Shown: positions 8,096-16,818 of the stretch, piece by piece
How the letters are laid out: each line of letters begins with the position of its first letter
Numbering within the stretch: position 1 is the stretch's first letter
Translations under genes and position numbers: made by a program
NCBI RefSeq assembly: GCF_003054705.1
Contig: NZ_QAYX01000024.1
Span: 248,001-312,000 of the forward strand
Direction: 5' to 3'
Source of the DNA: Opitutus sp. ER46
Lineage (GTDB): Bacteria; Verrucomicrobiota; Verrucomicrobiia; Opitutales; Opitutaceae
Length of the DNA stretch: 64,000 nt
Notes under the pieces: model-generated
The model's database searches: none
The model's input: the letters and a program-made list of their open reading frames with translations, nothing else
Told to the model about the DNA's origin: nothing

Positions 8096-9474
8096 GCGGC
8101 ACCTCCCTTCGCGCCGCGGACCGCGCCCTGGATGTTCTCGTACGGGTCGAGCAGGTCGGCGTCATCCGGCCCGTGGTGGATCTTGCTGTTGAGGAGGAAG
8201 ACGAAGACGGCGAAGAGCAGCGCGTACACCGCGGTGAACATGATCATCGAGGCGACGATCATATTGGCGGAGACAACCTCGGAGAGCCCCTGGGAGGTGC
8301 GCAGCAGGTTGTAGACGATCCACGGCTGGCGTCCGACCTCGGCGGCCCACCAGCCCGCCTGGTTGGCGATCTGCGGGCCGAGCACGGCGAACGTGAGCAG
8401 CCACAGCGTGACGGTGGAGCGCTCGAGCTTGCCGCGGTACGCGAGGTAGAACGCCCAGGCGGCGAGGGCGATGAGGCCGCTGCCGATGGCGATCATGAGG
8501 TGGAAGAGCTGGAAGCTGAAATGAATGGGCGGGCGGTCGGCGGGCGGGATGTCGTTGAGCCCGGTGACCGGGGCCTTCGGGTCGTTGTGGGCGAGGAAAC
8601 TGAGGAGGCCGGGGATGGCGATGCCGTGGGTTTCGCCCTTCTTCTCGTCGACCCAGCCGACGACGTGCAGCGGCGCATTGCCGGTGGTTTCCCAATGGCC
8701 CTCGAAGGCGGCAAGCTTGGCCGGCTGGTTCACGGCGACACCCTGCGCGCTGCTGTGGCCGGTCCAGAGTGACGCCAGCGAGGCGATCAGTGCGACCCCG
8801 AGCCCGAGCTTCACGGAGGTGAGGGCAAATTCACGATGGCGGCGGCGCAGGAGATAGAACGCGCCCACGCTGACCATGAGCCAGGCGCCGGCCTGCCACG
8901 CGCCCATCAAGGTGTGCGAAAGCCGGTCCATAGAGGACGGGTTGAACACCATGGCCCAGAAGTCGGTGATCTCGGCGCGGGCGTGAATGCCCTCGCCGAC
9001 GATGTGGTAGCCGGCGGGCGTCTGCATCCAGGAGTTGGCGACGACGATCCAGATGGCGCTGAAGTGGGCGCCGAGCGCGACCATGCACGTGGCGAAGAAG
9101 TGCATCTTGGGGCCGACCTTGTCCCAACCGAAGAGCAGGACCGCGAGGAAGCCGGATTCGAGGAAGAAGGCGAAGATACCCTCGGCGGCGAGGGCGCTGC
9201 CGAAAACGTCGCCGACGTAGCGGGAGTAGGTGGCCCAGTTGGTGCCGAACTCGAACTCCATGACGATGCCGGTGGCGACGCCGATGGCGAACGTGAGCGC
9301 GAAGACCTTGGTCCAGAACCGCGCCATCTGGTGGTAGAGCGGGTTGCGGGTCTTGAGCCACATGCCCTCGATCAGGACCAGCAGGACGCCGAGGCCGATG
9401 CTCAGCGGCGGGTACAGGTAGTGGAAGCTGATGGTGAACGCGAACTGCAGGCGTGAGAGGAAAAGCACGTCCAT
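8092..9474 (-). CDS. cydA: Cytochrome bd ubiquinol oxidase subunit I
   Basis: A protein of 460 aa from the ATG at 9474 ([20 protein letters not shown]), with the heme b595 ligand histidine at about residue 18. The [18 protein letters not shown] block, conserved in CydA, follows near residue 75. The length is that of the short Q-loop class of bd oxidases. The subunit carries hemes b558, b595 and d and the quinol site. An earlier start at 9504 would add ten residues before the conserved opening and is less likely. The gene is first in the cydAB operon, and a GGCCACGTGGCC palindrome lies about 70 nt upstream. Confidence 0.95.
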   Translation of the reverse strand: MDVLFLSRLQFAFTISFHYLYPPLSIGLGVLLVLIEGMWLKTRNPLYHQMARFWTKVFALTFAIGVATGIVMEFEFGTNWATYSRYVGDVFGSALAAEGIFAFFLESGFLAVLLFGWDKVGPKMHFFATCMVALGAHFSAIWIVVANSWMQTPAGYHIVGEGIHARAEITDFWAMVFNPSSMDRLSHTLMGAWQAGAWLMVSVGAFYLLRRRHREFALTSVKLGLGVALIASLASLWTGHSSAQGVAVNQPAKLAAFEGHWETTGNAPLHVVGWVDEKKGETHGIAIPGLLSFLAHNDPKAPVTGLNDIPPADRPPIHFSFQLFHLMIAIGSGLIALAAWAFYLAYRGKLERSTVTLWLLTFAVLGPQIANQAGWWAAEVGRQPWIVYNLLRTSQGLSEVVSANMIVASMIMFTAVYALLFAVFVFLLNSKIHHGPDDADLLDPYENIQGAVRGAKGGAA

Positions 9475-9542
9475 GGTGTGGGAGGACGCTACCAGAGCAG
9501 GCACCTCGGGTGGAACAACTTTGACGGGAGAGTATTACCCCG

Positions 9543-9554
9543 GGCCACGTGGCC
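9543..9554. promoter_or_regulatory. 12-bp palindrome upstream of cydAB
   Basis: GGCCACGTGGCC is a perfect palindrome, 69 nt upstream of the cydA start, in the region that should carry its promoter. It is a candidate operator; no FNR- or ArcA-like box was recognised. Confidence 0.3.
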
Positions 9555-9623
9555 GTGGACGACCTCTAATGTGGGGGCCGACGGCGCGGCGCGGTCGAAG
9601 CCGCCGCTGGCAACCCCCGTCTC

Positions 9624-9770
9624 AGGTGGAAAAGTTGGCAAGTTGCAGGTCCGGCGGCGTCGCGAGCTGGATCCGGGCAAGGGTGGAGTGGGCAGCGCCG
9701 GTCGTCCGAGCAGGCAGACTAAGAACGATCTCCAGCGGGCACGCGGTCGACCTCACCCTCACTTTCACTA
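9624..9770. repeat. Short-word arrays: GTT-type (9624-9652) and GAAAGT-type (about 9749-9770)
   Basis: Units GTGGAAAA, GTTGGCAA, GTTGCAG (9624-9652) match the dialect seen beside cydB. The pyrimidine stretch CCTCACCCTCACTTTCACT (9751-9769) matches the dialect at 1344-1373 and 63340-63369 on the opposite strand. The second block runs straight into the hairpin at 9769-9792. Confidence 0.65.
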
Positions 9771-9792
9771 CGGCGGGCGACCGCCCGCCGTA
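9769..9792 (-). terminator. Perfect 11-bp hairpin flush with the ABC-F stop codon
   Basis: TACGGCGGGCG (9769-9779) and CGCCCGCCGTA (9782-9792) are perfectly complementary, and the stem ends exactly at the stop codon (9793-9795). There is no T tract. The arrangement, stop then hairpin then word array, is the same as that behind cydB. Confidence 0.6.
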
Positions 9793-11664
9793 TCAGGCTT
9801 CCATCTCGGCCAATTCGGTGGCGGCTTTTTCCCAGGCGTTGGTCGCGGCGGAGATTTCGTCCACGAGGGAGGCGAGTTCGCGGTTGAGCTGATGGAATTT
9901 GCCCTTGTCGGCGTAGGTCGCGGGATCCTCGAGTGAGGCGGTGATCTCGGCCTGGCGGGCCTCGAGCTCCACGACACGTTTCTCAAGCTGACCGACCTGT
10001 TCGCGGAATTTCCGGAGCTGGTTGGCGGTCGGCTTCTTCTTCGACGAGGTGGCGCTGGTGGCCGGGGCGGTGGCGACGACAGGCGTCGGCTCCTGCTTCG
10101 GGCGCGCGTCGGTGAAACCGGCGGTCAGGGCGGCGCGGGCATCGGTCGCACGCGATTTCTCGAGGTAGTAATCGTAATCGCCGGCGTAGGCGGTCAGCCG
10201 GCCGCTGTGGACGTGGAGCACGTTCTGCGCGAGCGAACGGATGAAGTGCACGTCGTGGCTGATGAAGATGAGCGTGCCCTCGTAGGCCTTGAGCGCGTTC
10301 ACGAGCGCATCGATCGAGGCGATGTCGAGGTGGGTCGTGGGCTCGTCCATCAGCAGCAGGTTCGGCGGCTTCACGAGGAGCCGGGCGAGCGCGAGGCGGG
10401 ACTTCTCGCCGCCGGAGAGGACGCTGACGGGTTTGAAGACATCATCCTTCCGGAAGAGGAACGCGCCCAGGATGGCGCGGGCCTGCTGCTCGGTGAGCTG
10501 GTTCTCGTTGGTCCGCAGCTCCATCACGTTTTCGAGGACGGAGAGCTTGGAATTGAGGTTATCGAGCCGGTTCTGGGCGAAGTAGCCGGTGACGACGTTC
10601 TGGCCGAGCTCGCGGGTGCCGCCCTGGATGGGGATCACGTCGCCGAGGATCTTGAGCAAGGTGGACTTGCCGGCCCCGTTGGGCCCGACGAGGACGATGC
10701 GCTGGCTGCGTTCCGCGGTGAAGTTGAGGTCGCGGTACACGACGTGGTCGCCGTAGGCCTGTTGGACGTTGGCGAGCTCGATAACCTTGAGGCCGGAGCG
10801 GGGCGGCTGCGGGAACTTGAAATTGATCCGCTTCAGCTCCTCTTGCGGCTCCTCGATGGCGTCCTCCTTGAGCCGTTCGATCTGCTTCTCCTTGGACTTG
10901 GCGCGGGAGGCCAGGGTTGCCTTGGCGCCAAACCGGTCGACGAAGCGCTGGAGGTGGGCGATCTCCCGCTGCTGGTTCTTGTAGAGGGCGGCCTGCTGGG
11001 CTTTGCGCGCTTCCTTTTCCTGCAGGAAGTTGTCGTAATTGCCGTGGTAGTAGTGCAGCTCGCCGCCGCGGAGCTCGAGCATGCCGGTGCACAACGCGTT
11101 CAGAAAGGCGCGGTCGTGGGAGATCACGAGCAGGCCGCCGGGGTAGCGCGTGAGGTAATCCTGAAACCAGAGCAGCGCCTCGAGATCGAGATGGTTGGTA
11201 GGCTCGTCGAGCAGAAGCAGGGCGGGCTCGGCGACGAGCAGACGTGCGAGGTGGGCGCGCATGACCCAGCCACCGGAGAAGGTCTTCGCGTGCTTGTCCG
11301 CATCGCCCTCCTTGAAACCGAGGCCGGCGAGGATCTTCTTCGCGCGCGGCTCGAGGGTGTAGTCGATGTCGAAGTTGTCCTCGGTTGGCTCAAGGTGCTT
11401 CCCGCTCGTGGCAATCTGGAGGATGGTCTCGTCGCCCGCAGGGGCGCTTTCTTGCGGCAGGAAGCCAAAATCGGCGCCGCGCTCCCACTCGATGGTCCCG
11501 GTGTCGGGCTTCTCCTCGCCCAGGATCAGGTTGAACAGGGTGGATTTGCCGGCGCCGTTGGGTCCGACGAAGCCCAGCCGATCGGTGCGCGCGACGAAGA
11601 GCGACACGTCGCTGAAGAGCGTGCGGGTGCCGTAGGACTTCGAAACATCGGCGATGGTGAGCAT
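9793..11664 (-). CDS. ABC-F family ATPase (ribosome-associated, YheS/Uup-like)
   Basis: A soluble protein of 623 aa with two ABC ATPase domains in tandem and no membrane segments. The first has GPNGAGKST (residues 34-42), the LSGG-type SGGWVMR signature and LLLLDEPTNHLD. The second has GPNGAGKST, VLSGGEKSRLALA and LLLMDEPTTHLD. The linker between them is charged and helical (the P-site tRNA interaction motif), and the C-terminus is a predicted coiled coil (about 545-620), as in Uup and YheS. ABC-F proteins act on the ribosome during translation; which subtype this is cannot be fixed here. The ATG at 11664 begins directly with the first domain (MLTIADVSKSYG). Confidence 0.93.
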   Translation of the reverse strand: MLTIADVSKSYGTRTLFSDVSLFVARTDRLGFVGPNGAGKSTLFNLILGEEKPDTGTIEWERGADFGFLPQESAPAGDETILQIATSGKHLEPTEDNFDIDYTLEPRAKKILAGLGFKEGDADKHAKTFSGGWVMRAHLARLLVAEPALLLLDEPTNHLDLEALLWFQDYLTRYPGGLLVISHDRAFLNALCTGMLELRGGELHYYHGNYDNFLQEKEARKAQQAALYKNQQREIAHLQRFVDRFGAKATLASRAKSKEKQIERLKEDAIEEPQEELKRINFKFPQPPRSGLKVIELANVQQAYGDHVVYRDLNFTAERSQRIVLVGPNGAGKSTLLKILGDVIPIQGGTRELGQNVVTGYFAQNRLDNLNSKLSVLENVMELRTNENQLTEQQARAILGAFLFRKDDVFKPVSVLSGGEKSRLALARLLVKPPNLLLMDEPTTHLDIASIDALVNALKAYEGTLIFISHDVHFIRSLAQNVLHVHSGRLTAYAGDYDYYLEKSRATDARAALTAGFTDARPKQEPTPVVATAPATSATSSKKKPTANQLRKFREQVGQLEKRVVELEARQAEITASLEDPATYADKGKFHQLNRELASLVDEISAATNAWEKAATELAEMEA

Positions 11665-11758
11665 GGGAACCGGCCAAAAGACCGATCTGCGGCGCAATCG
11701 TCAACCGTGGGGTTTGGGCGGGTGAGGGCGGGGACGGGCGTTTTAAGTGCCCTGCCCA

Positions 11759-11861
11759 TCTTTCTCTTACTCCTACTCTTTCTCTTACTCTCTGATTTCG
11801 GCCTGGGACTAGATCGTTAGACACTGAGAGAGAAAGAGTAAGAGTAGGAGTGAGAGAAAGA
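11759..11861. repeat. Inverted word arrays, GAGTAA/GAGAAA dialect
   Basis: The left arm is built of CTTTCTCTTACTCCTAC-type units, and the right arm of the reverse units (AGAAAGAGTAAGAGTAGGAG). The outer 22 nt (11759-11780 with 11840-11861) pair with a single mismatch. The inner part pairs less well. The arrays lie downstream of the histidine kinase gene and upstream of the ABC-F gene, which are both on the minus strand. Confidence 0.8.
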
Positions 11862-11887
11862 GGTGTTTTGGGAGACGGGGCCCTCAA

Positions 11888-13180
11888 TCAGCGCGGGAGG
11901 GATTCGCTCAGGCCGGAGAAGGTGAACCAGAAGGTGGCGCCCTGGTCGACGCGGGCTTCGGCATGGGCGGCGCCGCCGTGGCGATGGAGGATGCGGGCGA
12001 TCATGGCGAGCCCGACGCCGTTGCCCTCGAATTCGGCCGGGCCGTGCAGGCGCTGGAAGACGCCGAAGAGCTTGTCGTAGTAGCGCATGTCGAAGCCGAC
12101 GCCGTTGTCCTTCACGAAGATCATGGGCTGGGCCTGCCGGACTTCGGTGCCGATCGTGATGATCGCGGGCCGGCGGGGGCGGGAGTATTTCAGCGCATTG
12201 GCGATGAGGTTGACGAAGACCTGGCGCATGAGGGCCCGGTCGCAGGCGGCGACGGGCAGGGGGCTGGTGCGCCAGACAATCTCGCGGCCGTGGGCTTCGG
12301 CGGCCAGTTCGGCGCGCGCCTCCTCGATGAGCTGGTTGAGATCGGTGGGCACGACGGCGAGCGGGGTGCGGCCGAGCCGGGAGAATCGCAGGAGGTCGTC
12401 CACCAGCCGCAGCATCTTCTCGTTGCCGTGCAGGATGCGCTGCACGTGGCTGGTGACCTCGGCCGGGATCCGCCCGGCGTAGTCCTCGGCAATGATGGCG
12501 GCAAAGCCGGCCATGTTGCGCAGCGGGGCGCGGAGGTCGTGCGAGATGGAGTAGATGAAAGCCTCGAGGTCGCGGTTTGACTCCTCCAACTCGGCGGTGC
12601 GCTGGGCGACGCGCTGCTCGAGAATGTGGGTGAGGCGTTCGGCCTCCTGCTCGGCCTGCTTGCGGGCGGTGATGTCGATCAGGGCGGTGAGGCAGAGCGG
12701 CTCGACGCTCAGTTCGCCGCGCATGAGCCGGCTGACCAGGTGGACGTGGCGCGTGGCCTGGGCGGCCTTGGCGGCGAGGGTGAGCTCCTGCGTGTGCTTC
12801 TCCGGGTTCTGGAAAACGGAGTCGAGGTGGTGCCGGAAGCGAACCTTGGAGGACTCCTCGAGGTAGGCGGTGAGCGGCGTCTGCAGGGCGCGCTGGCGGT
12901 CGACGTGGAGGAGTTCCGTCGCGGCGAGGTTGAGCGCCTGGATGGAGCCGCGGGCGTTGCAGGTGAGGTATGCGACCGGGGCGAAGTCGAAGAGCTCGAA
13001 GTACCGCGCGCGGGACTGCTCGAGCTCGTTCTTGGCGCGCGTGAGCTCCTGATTCTGCATCTGGAGCTCGATCTGGTGGGTATGCAGATCGTCGGCGAGT
13101 TTGCGTTCGATTTGGGACCGGTCGGCGACGGGAGCGGCGGCCGCCTGGCGGCGGGGACGGGGGCTGGCGGAATCGGACAT
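11888..13180 (-). CDS. PAS-domain sensor histidine kinase, soluble
   Basis: A protein of 430 aa without membrane segments. Order of parts: an N-terminal helix, a PAS domain (about 55-170), a coiled coil (175-205), a HisKA domain with SISHDLRAPL (phosphorylated His214) and a HATPase domain with the N box (NLIANALKYS, Asn328), DNGVGF (358-363) and GNGVGLAMI (386-394). The sequence resembles the kinase part of bacteriophytochrome-like proteins. It lacks a receiver domain, so a separate response regulator must exist elsewhere. Its ATG follows the stop of the CheB-CheR gene by one nucleotide, so the two are almost certainly one operon and probably one pathway. Confidence 0.9.
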   Translation of the reverse strand: MSDSASPRPRRQAAAAPVADRSQIERKLADDLHTHQIELQMQNQELTRAKNELEQSRARYFELFDFAPVAYLTCNARGSIQALNLAATELLHVDRQRALQTPLTAYLEESSKVRFRHHLDSVFQNPEKHTQELTLAAKAAQATRHVHLVSRLMRGELSVEPLCLTALIDITARKQAEQEAERLTHILEQRVAQRTAELEESNRDLEAFIYSISHDLRAPLRNMAGFAAIIAEDYAGRIPAEVTSHVQRILHGNEKMLRLVDDLLRFSRLGRTPLAVVPTDLNQLIEEARAELAAEAHGREIVWRTSPLPVAACDRALMRQVFVNLIANALKYSRPRRPAIITIGTEVRQAQPMIFVKDNGVGFDMRYYDKLFGVFQRLHGPAEFEGNGVGLAMIARILHRHGGAAHAEARVDQGATFWFTFSGLSESLPR

Positions 13181-13181
13181 C

Positions 13182-16100
13182 TCAGGAACTGGGAGGCGAA
13201 GAGCGCGCCACGCGGGAATCGAGCGGCTGCTGGGGGGTGAGGTTGAAGTGCGCGACGGCGATGCCGGACTCGCTGGGGTTGAGGGGAAGCGCGTGGACGC
13301 GGTACCAGCGCGGGTGGCGCGGATCGACGTCGGCGTAGTCGTAGGAAAAACGCGGCAACTCGCCGCGGAGGACCTGGCGCATGCCGGCCAGCGTCTCGGC
13401 GGCGGGCTGGTGGCCGGCGCGGGCGGCCGTCTCGCAGGCTTCGAAGTAGTTGGAGCCGACGTCGAGCTCGCCGGGCGCCGGGGCGATCGGGTGGTTCTCC
13501 GCGTCGCGCCAGGCCTTGTTCTGGTAAAGGATGCAACCGTCGCGGTCCACGACGGCGACGCTGGCATCCATCGTGTCGAGCACGCTCTGGGTGATGGCGA
13601 CCTGGTCGCGTAAACGCTTTTCGGATTCGTGGCGCTCGGTGAGGTCGACGAGGGAGAGCACGACGCCCTGGATATGGCCGAGCTCGTTGCGGAAGGGGAC
13701 GCAGCGCAGGAGCAGCCAGCGGTTGGCGAGGCGCTCGATCTCGGTCTCCTCGGGCTGGTTGCGGCCGATGACGCGCTGGGCCATCGCGGGGAGGTCGGGC
13801 AGGCGGAGGATGCGGGCGACGGTTTCGACCGGCACGCCGAGGTCGGCCTCGGTGAGGTCGAGCAGCAGGAGGGCGGAGCGGGAGGCGCGGCGCACCCGCA
13901 ACTGGGCGTCGACGAGCAGCACGCCGATGGAGGCGGTGGCGAGGAGGTTGTTGATGTCGCTGGTGAGCTGGGAGAGCTCCTCGATGCGGCTCTGGTTCTC
14001 GGCGTTGACGGTGTGCAGCTCCTCGTTGACCGACTGCAGCTCCTCGTTGGTGCTCTGCAACTCCTCGTTGGCAGCGAGCAGTTCCTCGTTGGCGGCTTGG
14101 ATCTCCTCGTTGGACGACTCGAGATCCTGGACGGTGGCCTGGAGGCTGTCGCGGGTGAGCGACAGGTCGCGCTCAAGTTCGGTGATGCGGGCGGACATGG
14201 GGGCGTCGTCGCGGCCGGGGCGGCCGGGCGGGGCGGCGGGAGCCGGAGCGGGCTCGATCAGGACGAGGCGGACGCCGGTGGACTTGCCCTGGGCGTCGAG
14301 CATGGGGCGGACGTGGAGTCGGACGGCGACGGTCTTGCGGCCGATTTTGAAGCGCACGTTCTCGTGGGTGAACGTGTCGTTTTTCTGCTGGCCCCGGATG
14401 AGCGAGGAGCGGAGGGCGCTGGCGAAGTTGTGGGCGGTGAGCTTGAAGATGTTGCGCGTGAAACCGCCGGGTGGGTGGCGCAGGTAATCGCCCGCGGAGC
14501 CGAGGATGTGGACGACCTCGTCGCGGTGGTCGATGACGAGGCAGGCGGGGGCGAACTCCTCGGCGATGCACCGGTGGATCTCCTCGATGGTGGGCATCTC
14601 GCCCGCACTAAGGCGGGCGGACGCGCGGCGGAGGGCGGGGGAGGGATCGGTCGCGGGGCGGACGACGCGGGTGGATGGGCTGAGGGGCGGCGGCGGCTGG
14701 CCGGAGCGGCGGTTGCGGTAGAGGTTGGCGCGGGTGGCGAGCGGGTGGAACCGGTCGGTGGCGTCGCCGATGCTTTCGCTGCCGCCGAGGAAGAGGACGC
14801 CGCCCTGTTGCAGCGCGAAGCTGAAAAGCGTGAGCACCCGCTGCTGCATGGGGCCCTGCAGGTAGATGAGGAGGTTGCGGCAGGAGACGAGTGAAAGCTT
14901 GGTGAACGGCGGATCGCTGAGGACGTTGTGGCTGGCGAAGACGACCATCTCGCGCAGCCGGGTGCGGACGCGGTAGCCGGAGCTCTCCTTGGCGAAGAAC
15001 TGCTGCAGGCGCGCGGGCGAGACGCCGGTGAGTTCGCTTGGCGAATAGTAGCCGCGGGCGGCGTGGCCGAGGGCTTCCTTGGCGATGTCGGTGGCGAAGA
15101 TCTTCACCGGCCGGTGCAGGCGAAGCCGGTCCATCTGCTCAGCGACCAGCATGGCGAGCGAATAGGCCTCCTCGCCGGAGGAGCAACCGGCGACCCAGGC
15201 ACGAAACGGCTCGTTGGGGCCGAGGTTCTTGAGCAGGGAGGGAAGCGCGTCCTTGGCAAGGGTGTCCCACGCGGCGCGGTCGCGAAAGAACGAGGTGACG
15301 TTGATCAGGAGCTCATCGAACAGCAGGCCGATCTCGCGGGGTGAGTGCGCGAGATGGCGGACGTAGTCGGCGAGCGACGCGATCTGGCAGACGTTCATGC
15401 GGCGCTCGATGCGCCGGTCGATCGTGGCGGACTTGTAATGGGAAAAGTCGACGCCGCACTGCTGGCGGAGCAGGGCGAGAATTTCGTTGAGGAGCGGATC
15501 GGCGCCGCGGCCGAGCGTCCGCCCGGCCGCGCGGGGGCGCGTTGGATGCTGGAGGTGGGAGACGAGCTGCGCGGCCATCTTGCCCGGCGGCAGGACATAG
15601 TCGGCGAGGCCGGTGGCGATCGCGCTGCGCGGCATGCCGTCGAACTGGGCGCTCTCCTCGTTTTGCACGAGGACGAGCCCGCCGGCGTCCTTGATCGCGC
15701 GGATGCCGGCGGTGCCGTCGCTCCCCGTGCCGGAGAGGACGATGCCGACGGCGCGGGTGGTCTGGTCCTCGGCCAGGGAGAGGAAGAACTGGTCGATCGG
15801 GAGGTGGAGCCCGCGGCGCGGATCAGTCTTCTCCAGTTGCAGGCGGCCGGCGCTGATCGTGAGGAGGACCTTGGGCGGGATGAGGTAAACGTTGCCGGCG
15901 GCGACGGGTATGGCGTGCTCGGCGCGCTGCACGCGCATGGCGGTGTGCTTGGCGAGCAACTCGACCATGAAGCTGCGAAAGTCAGGCGAGAGGTGCTGGA
16001 CGACGACGAAGGCGGCGGGCGGGGCGGGCGGCAAGGCGTCGAAGAATGCCTGGAGCGCCTGCAGGCCACCGGCGGAGGCGCCGATGCCCACGATTGGAAA

Positions 16101-16214
16101 CGCGGTGCTCGCGGGGGCGGCGGACTTGCGGGTCGCGGCCCGGCGGGAGTTCGCGCCGCGGGGCGGAAGGGGGGCGGAGGTGGAACGGGACTTCGGGACG
16201 CGGCGCAACTTCAT
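13182..16214 (-). CDS. CheB-CheR-coiled coil-PAS hybrid signalling protein
   Basis: A protein of 1010 aa. The first 225 residues are a CheB methylesterase domain with the catalytic set Ser47 (GASAGG), His74 (QHL) and Asp166 (GTGSDG). Residues about 240-500 are a CheR methyltransferase domain (INVTSFFRD, AGCSSGEEAYSLA at 342-354, SCRNLLIYL). Then comes a linker, a long coiled coil of NEELQ-type repeats (about 655-710) and PAS domains to the end. No receiver domain precedes CheB, so control must come from elsewhere. Such hybrids are known in many soil bacteria without chemotaxis operons. No CheA, CheW or receptor gene is in the window. A histidine kinase follows after one nucleotide. Confidence 0.92.
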   Translation of the reverse strand: MKLRRVPKSRSTSAPLPPRGANSRRAATRKSAAPASTAFPIVGIGASAGGLQALQAFFDALPPAPPAAFVVVQHLSPDFRSFMVELLAKHTAMRVQRAEHAIPVAAGNVYLIPPKVLLTISAGRLQLEKTDPRRGLHLPIDQFFLSLAEDQTTRAVGIVLSGTGSDGTAGIRAIKDAGGLVLVQNEESAQFDGMPRSAIATGLADYVLPPGKMAAQLVSHLQHPTRPRAAGRTLGRGADPLLNEILALLRQQCGVDFSHYKSATIDRRIERRMNVCQIASLADYVRHLAHSPREIGLLFDELLINVTSFFRDRAAWDTLAKDALPSLLKNLGPNEPFRAWVAGCSSGEEAYSLAMLVAEQMDRLRLHRPVKIFATDIAKEALGHAARGYYSPSELTGVSPARLQQFFAKESSGYRVRTRLREMVVFASHNVLSDPPFTKLSLVSCRNLLIYLQGPMQQRVLTLFSFALQQGGVLFLGGSESIGDATDRFHPLATRANLYRNRRSGQPPPPLSPSTRVVRPATDPSPALRRASARLSAGEMPTIEEIHRCIAEEFAPACLVIDHRDEVVHILGSAGDYLRHPPGGFTRNIFKLTAHNFASALRSSLIRGQQKNDTFTHENVRFKIGRKTVAVRLHVRPMLDAQGKSTGVRLVLIEPAPAPAAPPGRPGRDDAPMSARITELERDLSLTRDSLQATVQDLESSNEEIQAANEELLAANEELQSTNEELQSVNEELHTVNAENQSRIEELSQLTSDINNLLATASIGVLLVDAQLRVRRASRSALLLLDLTEADLGVPVETVARILRLPDLPAMAQRVIGRNQPEETEIERLANRWLLLRCVPFRNELGHIQGVVLSLVDLTERHESEKRLRDQVAITQSVLDTMDASVAVVDRDGCILYQNKAWRDAENHPIAPAPGELDVGSNYFEACETAARAGHQPAAETLAGMRQVLRGELPRFSYDYADVDPRHPRWYRVHALPLNPSESGIAVAHFNLTPQQPLDSRVARSSPPSS

Positions 16215-16288
16215 CTCGCAGAGCGATCCAAGCTTGGCCCGGCTTGCCGCGGGTCAAGGAGCCGGGCGCCGGAGCCCGCCTGAACGCG

Positions 16289-16744
16289 CTATCGGGAAAT
16301 GTCCCGCTGCGTCAGCACGCGGTGGCCGCGCTGATTGAGCGCCTGCGCGGCGATGTCGGCATCCTCGACGTTGAACACGACGGCCGACCGGCCCTCGGGC
16401 CGTTTGATGAAGCTGTAGATGTAGTGGATGTTGATCTCGGCCTCGAACAGCGCGGCCAGCACGCCGTGCAGCTGGGATTCGTCGAGCAGCTCGACGGCGA
16501 GAACGTCGCACTCCACGTAGGGAAAATCGTTGTTCACCATCAGCTCCCGCGTCTTGTCGGGGTCGTCCACGACGAAGCGCACGATGGCGCTGTCCGTCGT
16601 ATCCAGGACGGTGATGCCGATGACGTGGACGTCGTTGGCACGCAGGAGCGTCGTCAGGTCGAAGAGTCGACCCAGACGGTTTTCGGCGAAGACCGAGAAC
16701 TGTTTCACAGGATCATTTGGCGACATGCTGATCTGCGCGGCCAT
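16289..16744 (-). CDS. ACT-domain regulatory protein (two ACT modules)
   Basis: A protein of 151 aa, or 145 aa if the in-frame ATG at 16726 (MSPNDPVKQF) is used. It consists of two ACT-like modules, the first starting at KQFSVFAENRLGRLFDLTTLL and the second at DVLAVELLDESQLHGVLAALF. Proteins like this bind small ligands, usually amino acids, and occur as stand-alone regulators or as partners of acetolactate synthase and related enzymes. No enzyme partner is adjacent, so the ligand is unknown. The gene is divergent from the CDF exporter, with 74 nt between their starts. Confidence 0.8.
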   Translation of the reverse strand: MAAQISMSPNDPVKQFSVFAENRLGRLFDLTTLLRANDVHVIGITVLDTTDSAIVRFVVDDPDKTRELMVNNDFPYVECDVLAVELLDESQLHGVLAALFEAEINIHYIYSFIKRPEGRSAVVFNVEDADIAAQALNQRGHRVLTQRDISR

Positions 16745-16818
16745 TGTGCGGCATCAGCCTTGCTTTGAAAAACGGGTCGGTCAATTGCTTGCTGGCCCGC
16801 GCGCCGGGCGCTCACGCC

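Noticed and set aside
10207-11820. Open frame of 537 codons on the plus strand opposite the ABC-F gene
   Set aside because: Antisense shadow with valine-leucine-glutamate-rich low-complexity sequence; the ABC-F frame has all ATPase motifs.
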